Assembly: GCF_001641265.1 (NCBI RefSeq)
Contig: NW_020167532.1
Location: 186,001 to 250,000 of the forward strand
Length of the DNA: 64,000 nt
Direction: 5' to 3'
From: Pseudogymnoascus destructans
Taxonomy: Eukaryota; Ascomycota; Leotiomycetes; Thelebolales; Thelebolaceae
Below, piece after piece: positions 1-10,398 of this stretch (the stretch's first letter is position 1; each line of letters opens with the position of its first letter). A program made the position numbers and the translations under genes. Below the pieces are notes generated by a model. That model was not told where the DNA came from, made no database searches, and worked only from the letters and a program-made list of their open reading frames with translations.

Positions 1-31
1 ACCCTTTTCCCCCTCTTGTTTTTTTTCTCAC

Positions 32-135
32 CTGGGATCTGAAATCTCGGCGGCGTGCTTCACGCGGCCCCAGTAGGTGGCGAGATCATATTGCGAGGCG
101 GGGAGTGCCCTGTTCCCCGGGAGCGCTGCCGACAT
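32..135 (-). CDS. FSF1: Sideroflexin family protein, first exon (partial, runs off left edge)
   Basis: Sideroflexins are mitochondrial inner-membrane carriers; animal members import serine and the fungal member is Fsf1. Reading the minus strand from the ATG at 135-133 gives about 34 residues that include LPASQYDLATYWGRVKHAA and then EISDP. This matches the conserved start of the family, where a Tyr-Trp-Gly-Arg block is followed by Ile-Ser/Thr-Asp-Pro. The exon ends at 32 with a GTGAG donor, so the rest of the gene lies outside the window. The call rests on this short N-terminal block only. The membrane segments cannot be seen. The 5' flank is the interval up to the next gene at 869. Confidence 0.75.
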
Positions 136-868
136 CTTGAATCGTTTCTTTCGATAAAATCTTTATAAAAGGCCTGGGTATATATTAGTTTCTCTTGTAT
201 ATCAGAAGAATAGCTATCTCACCTCTTGTGATTCGCCGTCCCTGCACCGCTAGTCGCGCACACCGCTAAACGCCCCTTCTTTCGCGATTCCGGTCAATCG
301 AGTCTCCCAAGTATACGATCCTGACAGCACAACTTTCAGTGCCTTTGTTTCAGGGAATTATACGGGTCAATTGTGTGCGATTACACAAATTGGTGACTCT
401 GAAGCTTTCGGTTTTCGAAATATTTGCCAGATTGGACCCTGGACCGATCCGATAACGCAGATTGCGCTTATCTACGGCAGGGGTCGGAGGTGCATATGGA
501 TCACGTGATATGGGTTGTTTATATAGAGGGGGAAAACTTCACTTTGTTAACCAGCCGAGGTGATCAATTGTTTGTTATAATTTGTGTGTGGAAGCCTTAT
601 AAGAGTTAATTTGTGTCTATGTACATCTCCTGGTATCATTATACCGTATACAGTTCGCCTTATAGCGCTGCAGTTTGCCCTTTGACTCCCCCACCCCGGT
701 CTATCGAATATAGACAGTTCCTTGCGCGGCTCCGTATTCAAAGCAAAATATATACATCAAGGTAGAGCCATATCTACCGAATTACAAGATCGGTACAATG
801 GGCCCGCAAGTCCAAAAATATTGCAGAACATCCAGTGTCAGACAGTACCTTCGGAGCTGGAGGTTCTG
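136..868. other. Intergenic: sideroflexin promoter and 3' flank of the glycogen-binding-domain gene
   Basis: No supported gene. The part next to 135 must carry the sideroflexin 5' UTR and promoter; the part next to 868 the 3' UTR of the neighbouring minus-strand gene. Short open frames here show no family resemblance. Confidence 0.5.
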
Positions 869-2544
869 TTAAGCCCCAGAGATAAAATCCCCAAGATACC
901 CCAGTTCATCAAGAAGCTCATCAAGCGCTGTAGCAGTCCTCGTATCCGGTGATGACGGGGAATTACTCTGGAACACCGGCGACCCAAACGAAGACCTCGC
1001 ACCGCCTTGCTCAAGTGTAATAGTAGCCAAGCTATCCGAGCGATTATGTTTATCCATCCCATCATCAGCCGGTCCAAGCGGAAGACTATACCCATAGAAA
1101 CTCCCCGCCTGCGCATCCCTTTCCGCCCCTAAAACGACGACAGGAGGTTTCGGCGTCGAAAAGCCAAAATCGAACCCATCATCCGTAACCACATATTCGT
1201 CAGTCGAATCATAAGCCGAGGGACTCGAACTATCAAACTGGCTCCCGGCGAGCGAGGCGAAGCTTGTGGTGATGCTGTCGATGGAGAAGTGGGATTTGGG
1301 ATTCATTCTCTCGTTGAAGGAGAGGGGTTGCGGGAGGACGTGGAGAGGCGAGGGAACCATTGAGGAGGAGGCGTCTTCGGGGAGCTGTGGGAGGGATTTT
1401 GATTCTGTGGGGGCGAGGGTGAGGTGTTTTGGAGGCGGCGGGGAGAGGGAGGTGATGGAGGACTTTTCGTCGTCGATGGGTTGGTGGGAGGTGCTGGCGA
1501 AGTTGTCGTTGTCTTCGAATTCCTCTTCGAAGCTGTCGTGGGGGATGGATATGAAGAGAGACGAAAGTGAGTTCTTATCCGAGTGGATAGGGAGGTTTGG
1601 TGAGGCTGCATCTCTCGGTGCTGGATTCCGGGTGGGTGGTGATGATGTCTCTCCGGGGCCTGTCTTCCCAGACAAGGCAGTGGCTCGTTTGTCTGAGCTG
1701 CTCACTAACGTTGGATAGCTGATGTGAGCATCGCCCTCGTAACTCCGTGAGGGTGAGAGCCGGCGATCATTATTCGGCGCGGCAGAAATAGGAGATTTAA
1801 GGCCGAAGAGAACTCGGGCAGACCAGGGTGATCGAGGGACAGGAGACGTCGACCTTGCACCTCTGTTCCTAGCAACCACACCAGGAGAAGTGTTTAATCG
1901 TGGAAGCGACTTCGGTGTTGGAGGTGGCGCTCGCGGGGTCAGATGCTTGTCTGCGGGGTTCATGGTTTTGATATCCGTCCCTGTTGCGCCTACTGATGCG
2001 CTCCGTTCTCTCAATGGACTCTCTTCAACTGGAACCCATAGAAAGTTGACAGGCTGACCAGGCAGATACTGACATGCGGTGGTAAATGGGCGAGTGGGAT
2101 CATGAATCTCAATACCATCATCTATTTCGTACTGTTGGTCAAGTCAGCAAAGTTGATAACACAAAGGCCTGATTATCCATGGGGCTCTTACATAGTAATA
2201 GTATGTATGCCCCATCTTCAGCCCGCCACTACGTTTTGCAGAGTTCGCAAAGTCGCCGTCGCAGATAATGTCTTTGAATGAATAGCAGCCTCTCCATTCC
2301 CTATGTCCACGCCTGGCATCCTTCTCCATCGGATACCGTTTGGAAAAGTTGTCCCACGATCCAATGAGTTGCACCGATCGTGCATGGGAAGATGTCTGGC
2401 TATAAGCATATTAGCTGATATCCGCAGAAGATTATTGTGTAACCATGACTCAAAAAGCAAATAACAAGTGGAGAAATGCCCTGCATGTCAAGGTGATACA
2501 GGTTCCAGAACACGTCTCATAACTCGTGCTTGGTGAATCGTCAT
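869..2544 (-). CDS. Fungal protein with an AMPK-type glycogen-binding (CBM48-like) N-terminal domain
   Basis: Three exons: 2500-2544, 2192-2395 and 869-2131, giving 503 aa. The first 120 residues hold a carbohydrate-binding-like beta domain (VQLIGSWDNF, then WRGCYSF and a run of tyrosines ending GHTYYYYYEIDDG), typical of AMPK beta-subunit glycogen-binding modules. The remaining 380 residues are Ser/Pro-rich and look disordered. Introns have GTAAGA/CAG and GTATCA/CAG borders and keep phase 0. The first exon (15 codons) is the least sure part; it is chosen because it is the only upstream ATG that splices in frame onto the domain. The domain points to binding of glycogen or another glucan, but no catalytic region is present and the partner is unknown. 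The gene lies in tandem with SUR2 and sideroflexin on the minus strand. Confidence 0.7.
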
Positions 2545-4149
2545 GAGGGTTCAGGAAGTCCCACTTTCATGCAACTACCCATGAACGACGCCGATCGATG
2601 GGTGGGAATAAACCACAGGTGTTGGTTGCAAAAAGCTCATAATGGGCAACAACTTACAGCATGAAAGCCATGAGAGTCGTGGTTGGATCCATTGTGGGCG
2701 AAGTGAAAGGACGGTGGTAAAAAAGGGCCAGCCCCAAACTCTAATTATCTTCGATGCGATCAAACACTGGGTTCTTCGCAAGGCCTAGGGACTCGTAGAT
2801 ATTTATTCATCAATGGTGCGCCATCGTGTTCGAAAGCCGAATAAGTTCCAAACCCATCCAATCTACTTGGATATATTCTTCAGTCTCTATCTGAGATGTT
2901 CGGTCACCGTGGAGTATGAACACGACCTGCTTACCAGCAGCCGCGAGGTCGTCTTTTGAGACGATGCAGTTGTGTGATTTAGAGATATCCTTGTATGGGA
3001 ACTTTTTGGGTTGGTGCCGGATGGGTTGCTGTAACCCCGACTCACTCGGCATGAAATGTATGGCGGGTAGCGGGGGTGATTGACGATACCTGATGCACGG
3101 CGCTTAGATTGATTGTTTTAAGAGTTTTAAGAGGGACTTGACAAGGAATATATTCGAGGAGAATATATGTGGGCTGGGGGGGGAGGGAGAGTAGGGGAAT
3201 GTTGGGTTTAATACGGAGTAGTGTGTGTCGCATTGTTCATTCAGTAGGCGCCGGGAAGGTGGGCACAGTTATAACATTTGGGCTAACCAAACCTATGGCG
3301 TTTTACTTCAGCTCAACCAGGAAGAATGTCCCAACGGTGAATTTTTGGTGACGATGGTGGTGGACCTGTAATATTCCAATCTATTGGGGGAGGGATGGGA
3401 GGCTTCCAATGGGACTTGGACGATGGAGAGCGTGAGCGAAACTAGAGAGTAGCTAGTTCCTGCAAGCGTCGTGGTGGTGGTTAGTTGATTGGCACGATAT
3501 TAGCTGAATTTGAAATGAGACGGGAAATAATGATTGGCGCTTGGCGACAACGCATGCAAAAAGCAGGATCCAGTAGGAGCTAAACACAAAACTGACCTGA
3601 TTAAACAAGAATGATTGAACAAGAACATCATCGAGGGGAAATACAAGACCCTGTACTGCCAAGTCCCATCTTTCATCTCCCTCTCTATCTTATCTCTCTA
3701 TCGTAGATCAAGGTAAGGCTGAGAACATCTAGACAATGAGAGCTCTATAATTCACGACTTCAAGTAGAGTAAGTAGCATGTCAGCATCTTTCATCACGCT
3801 TCAGCCGCAGCTGCAGGTCCGGCTCAGGGGGGCTTCATGTAGACTCCAACAATGTGCTTTGTATTTCCTATGAAGAAGTGGAGGAATATTCCTGCAATGT
3901 ATTCCAAACAATCATGTTCTGAAGAAGCATCGTAATTAAAATTAGTAAGGGCTCTTAAACCAACCTGCAACTAGAACCTTCCTGTCCTGCAGTCAAGATC
4001 ATCCATATTCATACAGCGTCCAGTAGAGTGGTGCCCATATGGCGCCAAACCTCCAGCAATCCAAGGCCGCATCCCAACCATCCCGTGCGCCATGCCTAAA
4101 AGAAAATTGATACATCAATAGGCTACAAAAGAATATAGTGTAAGTATTA
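2545..4149. other. Intergenic, 1.6 kb
   Basis: Lies between the glycogen-binding-domain gene (start 2544) and the SUR2 stop (4150), both on the minus strand, so it should hold the promoter of the first and the 3' UTR of the second. An 80-codon minus-strand frame at 2810-3052 has no recognisable domain and no clear splice partner. No repeats or RNA genes were seen. Confidence 0.5.
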
Positions 4150-5354
4150 TTATTCTCGCTTCGGCGGTACCTTGTCGGCGTTGACAAGCACTTCGGCGGC
4201 CTTCGCAGACCTCTCGTAACGAGACTTAACGTCTCCTCCGTGCCAGACTGTGCCTAGTATTCGATCCCAGAACGTAAAGAATGGCTGGCTGAAGTTTGTC
4301 TTGATACCCCAGCTCTGGTGGTGGATGTCGTGGTATCCAGCGTTGTTGCTTGTGATGTGCTGGAGAGGGTCCCAGGGTAGGGCATATCCACAGTGGTCAT
4401 CGACGGTTTTGAGTGTTGACCCAACAAAGAAGCACATCCCTTGTCGCGGGGTCATAAATGAAAGTTTGTAGGCGATACTGGCGCCTAGAGTATCCAGCAG
4501 GAAACCCTCGAATGGGTGGTTGTAGAGTGCACCATATGCATAGGGGACATACAGGCGGTGGTGACGAGCATGGAATGTAGCTATGAGATGTCAGCAAATG
4601 AGGCTCCATTTGAAGGGCAAAAGGAATAAGGCGTACTGTAAAGCCACTTGTTCATGTGCATGGCGCGGTGCAAAAAGTACTGCCATGTATCCACAATGGC
4701 AATGGCAATGAAGAACTGCACTGCTGGGACAAGTGCCCAGTAGATTGTCTTCGAAGCCAGGATCTCCCATCTCGCAAACGCCGGTACCGGAGCACCACTG
4801 ACAACGTCGATGCCAGTGGTCAGCCAAGGGTAGTTTCCGCCTGATATTGCGCCTGCGAGCAGCGGGTAGGAGCTGGCAACATTCTTTGATATGGCCGCTG
4901 CATTAAGTCCGAGGGCTCCCAACAGCTGTGGCAGCGCCCTTTGGGCAATTCGTATACGCCTCGCCCACATGGCAATATCGTATTCCTCCTTTCCTGCCAT
5001 CTCCTCGGGCTCCGTCAGGCCCAGTATCGCCCCAACGGCTGTTTGTATGGTCTGCTGAATAATAACGTCTCGGGCAACTTCGTACCGGGATACACGGTTG
5101 CGCTTCAACATCTCCACCGGCGTATGGAGCCTATACTGAGGCCATATGTCCATCGCATCGATGTAGTGGAAGAATATCGAAAGGACCCAGTAAGCTGCGA
5201 ATGGCGCCAGGAGGGAGAGGTAGAAGTCAGAAATGTATGGAATAAGCGGCTCGACGGGGGAGAGAGTGTATGACGGCAGCGGCGGAAGGTCGGACAAGTA
5301 GGAATTGTTGGACTTGGTCGACATGGACGACATGTTTGCCATGGCGCTCGTCAT
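4150..5354 (-). CDS. SUR2: Sphinganine C4-hydroxylase (fatty acid hydroxylase superfamily)
   Basis: Two exons, 4637-5354 and 4150-4580, give 382 aa. SUR2 enzymes hydroxylate dihydrosphingosine at C4 to make phytosphingosine in the ER. The three histidine clusters of this di-iron superfamily are visible: HRAMH near the end of exon 1, HARHH at the start of exon 2 and HDIHH followed by QSWG nearer the C-terminus. Several hydrophobic membrane segments lie in exon 1. The intron (GTACGC donor, CATAG acceptor) falls between the first two clusters and the spliced frame restores the family signature HHRLYVPYAYGALYNHP. The start at 5354 has A at -3; ATGs at 5342 and 5333 are alternatives. It is divergent from TCTP, with 692 bp between the two starts. 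Confidence 0.92.
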
Positions 5355-6046
5355 TGTCAGGCAGTTATCGTGGTTCACACGACGGGCGACAAGTCGGTCA
5401 AACGTAGGAGGTTGTGTTGCTGACAGTCTGGAGGATGTTGCCTCTCTCCTTCTCAACCGTTTATGGCGCCAACGTCGAATAATCTCGGTTAGATCTGCGC
5501 ATCCGGAAGTGCCGCGTTGGCTCGATGGGCACCGATGGACATAAGTCTCCTTACGTCTGCAGTGATATTCACACGTGTTTCTACTGCTAAAGAAAGTAGA
5601 AAGTGACAATCGTCGCTCTGTTCTCTGGGTAGAGTAACGGAGTTTATGTCTCCCTTGAAGTATGAGTTTGCCCCCAAATGTCCCACTTAAAAGTTATAAA
5701 TCATGTGACTTAACTAACGAACGGGATTGAATATTGTGTGTGGCTGGTAGGTCGGTACTCGAGTACATGTGGTACATGTACCGTACCGTATACATGTATG
5801 TATCAATGTATCACCACCACGCCACCCGTGGCTGAACTCTCTCTTACCGCCGAAAGCTGACAGAATTTTTAGCCTTAAATGTACTAACTTGTTTTGTTCT
5901 AGTTTCAATCGACCCCACCAACACTGAGGATTCAAGGCCACCACGAGTTTTCTTCTCCCCCTCCATTGTTGGTTTCATAATCTGGACTTCTCAATTCTTC
6001 CGTCTTTCTTATCGCAACCTTTCGACTTTAAGACGTCACCGCCAAA
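5355..6046. promoter_or_regulatory. Divergent promoter between SUR2 and TCTP
   Basis: The 692 bp between two outward-facing start codons. Bases 5760-5805 are built from GTAC/CATG words (ACATGTGGTACATGTACC and the following TACATGTATGTATC) and form overlapping short palindromes. The last 90 bp before TCTP are pyrimidine-rich (CTTCTCCCCCTCC, TCTTCCGTCTTTCTT), as is common just upstream of highly expressed fungal genes. Promoter function is inferred from position. Confidence 0.5.
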
Positions 6047-6842
6047 ATGATTATTTTCAAGGTTCGTAGGCTTCCATGAGACAAAATAGCCAGGCGAGGG
6101 GCAAAGTTTGACCGCGGTTTCATTATCTACCGAACTGGTTGCAAGTCAGACCCGCTAATGCCTCTCCTATAGGATATTATCTCGGGCGACGAGATGATCT
6201 CGGATAGTTTTGAGCCCAAGGAGGTTGATGGCGTTGTTTACGAGGTCGACTGTGCGATGATCACCGAGGGTGCCGTCGAAGTCAGTATGTACAACCTAAA
6301 CGTTCGATGCATGAATTACGGCTCTCCAACTGACACAATAAACAGACACCGGTGCCAACGCTTCTGCCGAGGAGGCCGAAGAGGGTCTTGAGGATGGAGC
6401 TGTCCAAGTCAACAATGTTGTCAACTCCTTCCGTCTTCAGTCCACCCAGTTTGACAAGAAGACCTACCTTAGCCATCTTAAGGGTATGCTCTTTGCATTT
6501 CAGGTCCTGTGATATGTGCTGGTTACTGACAGTGTTAGGTTACATGAAGACCGTCAAGGCGAAGCTAAAGGAGAAGAACGCGCCTGAGGAAGAAATCACT
6601 GCTTTCGAGAAGGGCGCCGCAACATATGCCAAGAAGATCGTCGGAAACTTCAAGGACTACGATTTCTACGTCGGCGAGTCCATGGACCCTGATGGAATGT
6701 AAGCCATATATATATTCCATGCCAAGGGATTGAAGAGATTGCTGACTTATATCGTAGGGTTGCCCTCATGAACTACCGCGAGGATGGTGTCACCCCCTAC
6801 ATCACTGTCTGGAAGCACGGCCTTGTCGGCGAGAAGGTCTAG
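6047..6842 (+). CDS. TMA19: Translationally controlled tumour protein homologue
   Basis: Five exons: 6047-6061, 6173-6284, 6346-6483, 6539-6698 and 6758-6842, giving 169 aa, the normal family length. TCTP is an abundant cytosolic, ribosome-associated protein. The first exon codes only for MIIFK and is followed by DIISGDEMISDSF, the usual N-terminus. The variable acidic loop (SAEEAEEGLEDGA) follows, then the basic helical region (KTVKAKLKEKN) and the C-terminal signature FYVGESMDPDGM running into ALMNYREDG. All four introns have GT-AG borders and the phases add up exactly. Four introns in under 800 bp and the pyrimidine-rich leader fit a strongly expressed gene. Confidence 0.97.
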
Positions 6843-7275
6843 ATCGTATATTTAATGAATGGTTATTGTGCATCACAGCCCAACAAGTTGGAGATGATGC
6901 GCCATATGGTAGCCTGATATTCTCCAATACAATGAAAATGCCCCCTCTTTATGATTTTGGTATTAAACGTATATGCCTACACCGAGCGAGGTTAATTATG
7001 TCTCAATCCCAAATGCAAACATTATACCTCATGAATATATCAAACACATCGATCTTACGATTTATATGGTATTGGTGTAAGCACATTTTTCGGATTCCAA
7101 GTTGCACCAAAACCATGCCCTTCATGTGTTTAACGGCTACGAGTTCTTTCAGCCTTGCGAAAAATGTACTGACTAATCAACCAGCCTTACCTCGAAATAT
7201 TGTCCCAACTTACTGAAGGTCCAAATTAAGGACAGTCAAAACCGAGCAACACGACGCCAATGAAAGAGCTGTGAA
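6843..7275. other. Intergenic between TCTP and tRNase Z
   Basis: AT-rich 3' flank of TCTP and 5' flank of the tRNase Z gene, which lie head to tail on the plus strand. The open frame at 6866-7216 has no recognisable domain and overlaps the expected TCTP 3' UTR. Nothing else seen. Confidence 0.5.
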
Positions 7276-10200
7276 GTGAGATGGGCATTCATGAGTCGGT
7301 TTTTTTCTGTGTCACAGCCATTACTAGGAAATCTGCGGAATGAAGTCCGGCCTTCACAGCGGACAATCTCGATACCAACGGCGCATCCAGGCTACAAGAA
7401 AGCTCTACAGATAACCACATCGCACAAGAAGAGAGTTTGGAGCTCAACACCCGTCCGACAAATAGATTTCAGGAGCCCTCAGAGAGATATTTCTTCCCAT
7501 CAGCTTATCAAGGGTCCAAACATTGTGAAGGCCAAAACCAGTCACTGGCTTGTCCTTGATGCCCCCCTAAAGAAGATTTCATCAGATCTCACAAAGAGGC
7601 CGCAGCATCCGAACCAATTTCCAGTATCCAGCCGACTAAACAAGTCCGAAATCATGTGCAGCTACGTGCAGGTTATCACGACTCCCACGGCGGACACTCC
7701 TGGTACGACACTACTCTTGCATTTTGATAATAAGCGTTATATCATTGGGAATGTCAGCGAGGGGACGCAGAGGGCGTGCATACAGCAGAAGATCGGCCTG
7801 GCAAAATTGGAGGATATATTACTCACAGGGAAAACAAGTTGGCAAAACAATGGAGGACTTCTCGGAATGATTCTAACTGTAGCTGATGTCCTGATCACCA
7901 GGGCTACTGCTCTGAAGGAGAATCCTGGCAAAGGAAAGAAGCGCAGAGCAGGAGATACAGACGATGAAGGACCAAAGAGAGTAAAACTTTATGCAGCCGA
8001 GAATTTGAATCATTTGTTGGCGACCGCTCGACGATTTATCTTCAGAAAAGGAATGCCGCTGGATATTATTGAGTCACAAGACTTTGCTTCCGCTGCTGAC
8101 GTCTCCGCACCTTCCTGGTCCGATAACAACATACAAGTCTGGGCTATGGATATAGTATCAGATCAGTCACTCTCTCACCATACGAGGAAGAGGAGCCACG
8201 AAGAGATCTCTCAGGATCACGCCTCTGAATATAGCAAGGAGGATGTTGTGTCATTTGACGGCAAGCTGGAAGAAACAGCAGAGCAGAGGGAAGATCGCTA
8301 TAATCAAATACGAAAGGGGGTCGTTGGCCACATGTTTGACTCAACCTGGAAACTGGATGCGCTGGTATCTCGGAAACTCTCGGAGGTAAAAATGCCTGCC
8401 GCTATATTTGTAAGAAACGAAGCAGGAAAGATCGAAGAATACAAGGGGCCATTACCGAGTAGCGATCAGTTTGTGCCAGACATTGATGTTTTGGTTCGGA
8501 ATCCTTGGCCAGGAGCTCGTATCGAAAGTTTGCCTCCAACAAGTCGGTCAACAATCTCTCGATCTTACATCATCAAAAACTATCCCCAGCGTGGGAAGTT
8601 CGATCCTGCAGCCGCGAAAGAACTAGGAGTCAAACCCGGTAGCTCCTTTCGCGATTTGACAATGGGAAAAAGTGTCGTGACAGAATCTGGCACGACGGTA
8701 ACACCAGATATGGTCATGTCGCCAGAAAGAGTGGGGGGTGCGTTTGCGGTCGTTGAGCTGCCATCCGCAGATTATATTGAAGGGTTACTCAACCGAAAGG
8801 AGTGGTCTTCAGAGAAAGTTATGGGAGGCGTCAAGGCTATTTACTGGATCCTCGGCGAAGATGTCCATGCAGATGAGAGGCTGGCCACTTTTAGAGCCAA
8901 ATATAGCCACGTGAAGCATATAATATCCTCAGTGGACTGCTGTCCTGATAATATTGCTTTCCAGTCGGCAACTGTAGCACAGCTAAAGCTGCATATCGTC
9001 GATTCTGAGCGATTTCCCATTCCGGCATATAACAATAGTCTTCCCAGCGACGCATCGAAGTCCGTTGATTGGATCAAAGCACACGTCAAAGATGTTCTAC
9101 AACTTGAATCACCACGCGAAGCCAAAGAAGCTAAAGTTCTGCCGAAGCCTTTTGATGCAGCTAAAGTCCTAGTGGAGCTCCAAAGCTCAACGAATCCAGG
9201 GGCACCCGATTGGCTAGATAAGGAAGTCCTCGAACTTTCCCAGGCCGCGCGGAAGAGAATAATTGATCCAGAGTATTTGGCCAAGCTCGCCAAAGTTCAA
9301 GAGGATATACCATGCAAAGACGCAGAGCTTATAACCCTTGGAACCGGATCTTCTGTGCCGTCTAAATATCGAAATGTCTCTGCGACACTATTACGCGTTC
9401 CTGGAGTAGGGAACTACTTGTTTGATTGTGGAGAAAACACATTGGGTCAGCTGAAGCGTGTGTTTGGCGACGAAATGCCCCAGATTCTCAGAGATTTGAA
9501 GGTTATCTGGATCAGTCATCTCCATGCTGACCACCACCTTGGCACAGTGTCAGTACTGCGGGCATGGCATGAAGAAACTAGCCGACACGAGGAAACAAAG
9601 TCCAACGGTATTATTGTTTCATCTGAAGACGGTATGCTTGGATGGCTGTCAGAGTATTCTCATGTTGAAGACTTCGGCTATTCGCGTGTCAAGTCCCTGA
9701 GGTTGAGTCATGAAAATACTTGGACCAACAACTTCAACAGCGAAGAGGTCAACGCTTACGGTTTAAGCTCCATTGTGGCTTGCCAAGTGACGCATTGCCA
9801 CCAGGCTCTCGCAGTTGTTTTGAAGTTCCCTAATGGCTTCTCAGTGGCATATTCGGGGGATTGCAGACCCTCGGCTGAATTCGCACGGATCGGAAAAGGT
9901 GCCACTGTTCTCATCCATGAGGCTACGTTCGACAACGAACTCGAGGGCGACGCAGTGGCGAAAAAGCATTCCACGACAGCGGATGCACTATGGGTTGCAA
10001 AGAAGATGGAGGCGAGAAGGATCCTCTTAACACATTTCAGTCAAAGGTACCAGAAGATTCCAGTAATGGACAATTCAAGTGACCAAATCGCTATTGTGGC
10101 CTTTGACTACATGAGGTGCAAAGTTGGAGACTTTGCAAAGGTAGCAGAGTTCAGACCAGCTTTGCTAAAGCTTTACGAGAATGAAGCGGGAGATGAATAA
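7276..10200 (+). CDS. TRZ1: Long-form tRNase Z (tRNA 3'-end processing endonuclease)
   Basis: One exon, 974 aa. tRNase Z cuts the 3' trailer from precursor tRNAs. The N-terminal beta-lactamase-like half starts near residue 127 (MCSYVQVITTPTADT, then LLLHFDNKRYIIGNVSEGTQR). The catalytic C-terminal half contains LGTGSSVPSKYRNVSATLL, the metal-binding motif HLHADHH at about residues 748-754, a later AYSGDCRPS and the THFSQRY histidine near residue 918. This is the long (ELAC2-type) architecture. Residues 1-126 are basic and rich in Ser/Arg and look like a mitochondrial targeting region. The ATG at 7654 begins exactly where homology is expected, so two start sites could give mitochondrial and nuclear forms. 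The gene is convergent with the minus-strand gene ending at 10399. Confidence 0.95.
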   Translation: MRWAFMSRFFSVSQPLLGNLRNEVRPSQRTISIPTAHPGYKKALQITTSHKKRVWSSTPVRQIDFRSPQRDISSHQLIKGPNIVKAKTSHWLVLDAPLKKISSDLTKRPQHPNQFPVSSRLNKSEIMCSYVQVITTPTADTPGTTLLLHFDNKRYIIGNVSEGTQRACIQQKIGLAKLEDILLTGKTSWQNNGGLLGMILTVADVLITRATALKENPGKGKKRRAGDTDDEGPKRVKLYAAENLNHLLATARRFIFRKGMPLDIIESQDFASAADVSAPSWSDNNIQVWAMDIVSDQSLSHHTRKRSHEEISQDHASEYSKEDVVSFDGKLEETAEQREDRYNQIRKGVVGHMFDSTWKLDALVSRKLSEVKMPAAIFVRNEAGKIEEYKGPLPSSDQFVPDIDVLVRNPWPGARIESLPPTSRSTISRSYIIKNYPQRGKFDPAAAKELGVKPGSSFRDLTMGKSVVTESGTTVTPDMVMSPERVGGAFAVVELPSADYIEGLLNRKEWSSEKVMGGVKAIYWILGEDVHADERLATFRAKYSHVKHIISSVDCCPDNIAFQSATVAQLKLHIVDSERFPIPAYNNSLPSDASKSVDWIKAHVKDVLQLESPREAKEAKVLPKPFDAAKVLVELQSSTNPGAPDWLDKEVLELSQAARKRIIDPEYLAKLAKVQEDIPCKDAELITLGTGSSVPSKYRNVSATLLRVPGVGNYLFDCGENTLGQLKRVFGDEMPQILRDLKVIWISHLHADHHLGTVSVLRAWHEETSRHEETKSNGIIVSSEDGMLGWLSEYSHVEDFGYSRVKSLRLSHENTWTNNFNSEEVNAYGLSSIVACQVTHCHQALAVVLKFPNGFSVAYSGDCRPSAEFARIGKGATVLIHEATFDNELEGDAVAKKHSTTADALWVAKKMEARRILLTHFSQRYQKIPVMDNSSDQIAIVAFDYMRCKVGDFAKVAEFRPALLKLYENEAGDE

Positions 10201-10398
10201 ATCGCCGCTTCTGGTGTTTGTGGCTTACTATATATCAACTCAAGAACGAGCTTAGAGTGGAGGACTTTGGGACATCAGTTATAGACGGAATACTCATCAC
10301 AACTCAGCATCTACTTCAAAATAAATACCCACCATTTGGAACTATCATTCTAGAAAAAAATATGTGATGTTTAATCTTGCTAGGCTTCGAAAATCAAT

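Noticed and set aside
2810..3052. 80-codon minus-strand frame (KKFPYKDISKSHN...)
   Set aside because: Faint likeness to the start of cytochrome b5-type domains, but no haem motif and no neighbouring exon that fits.
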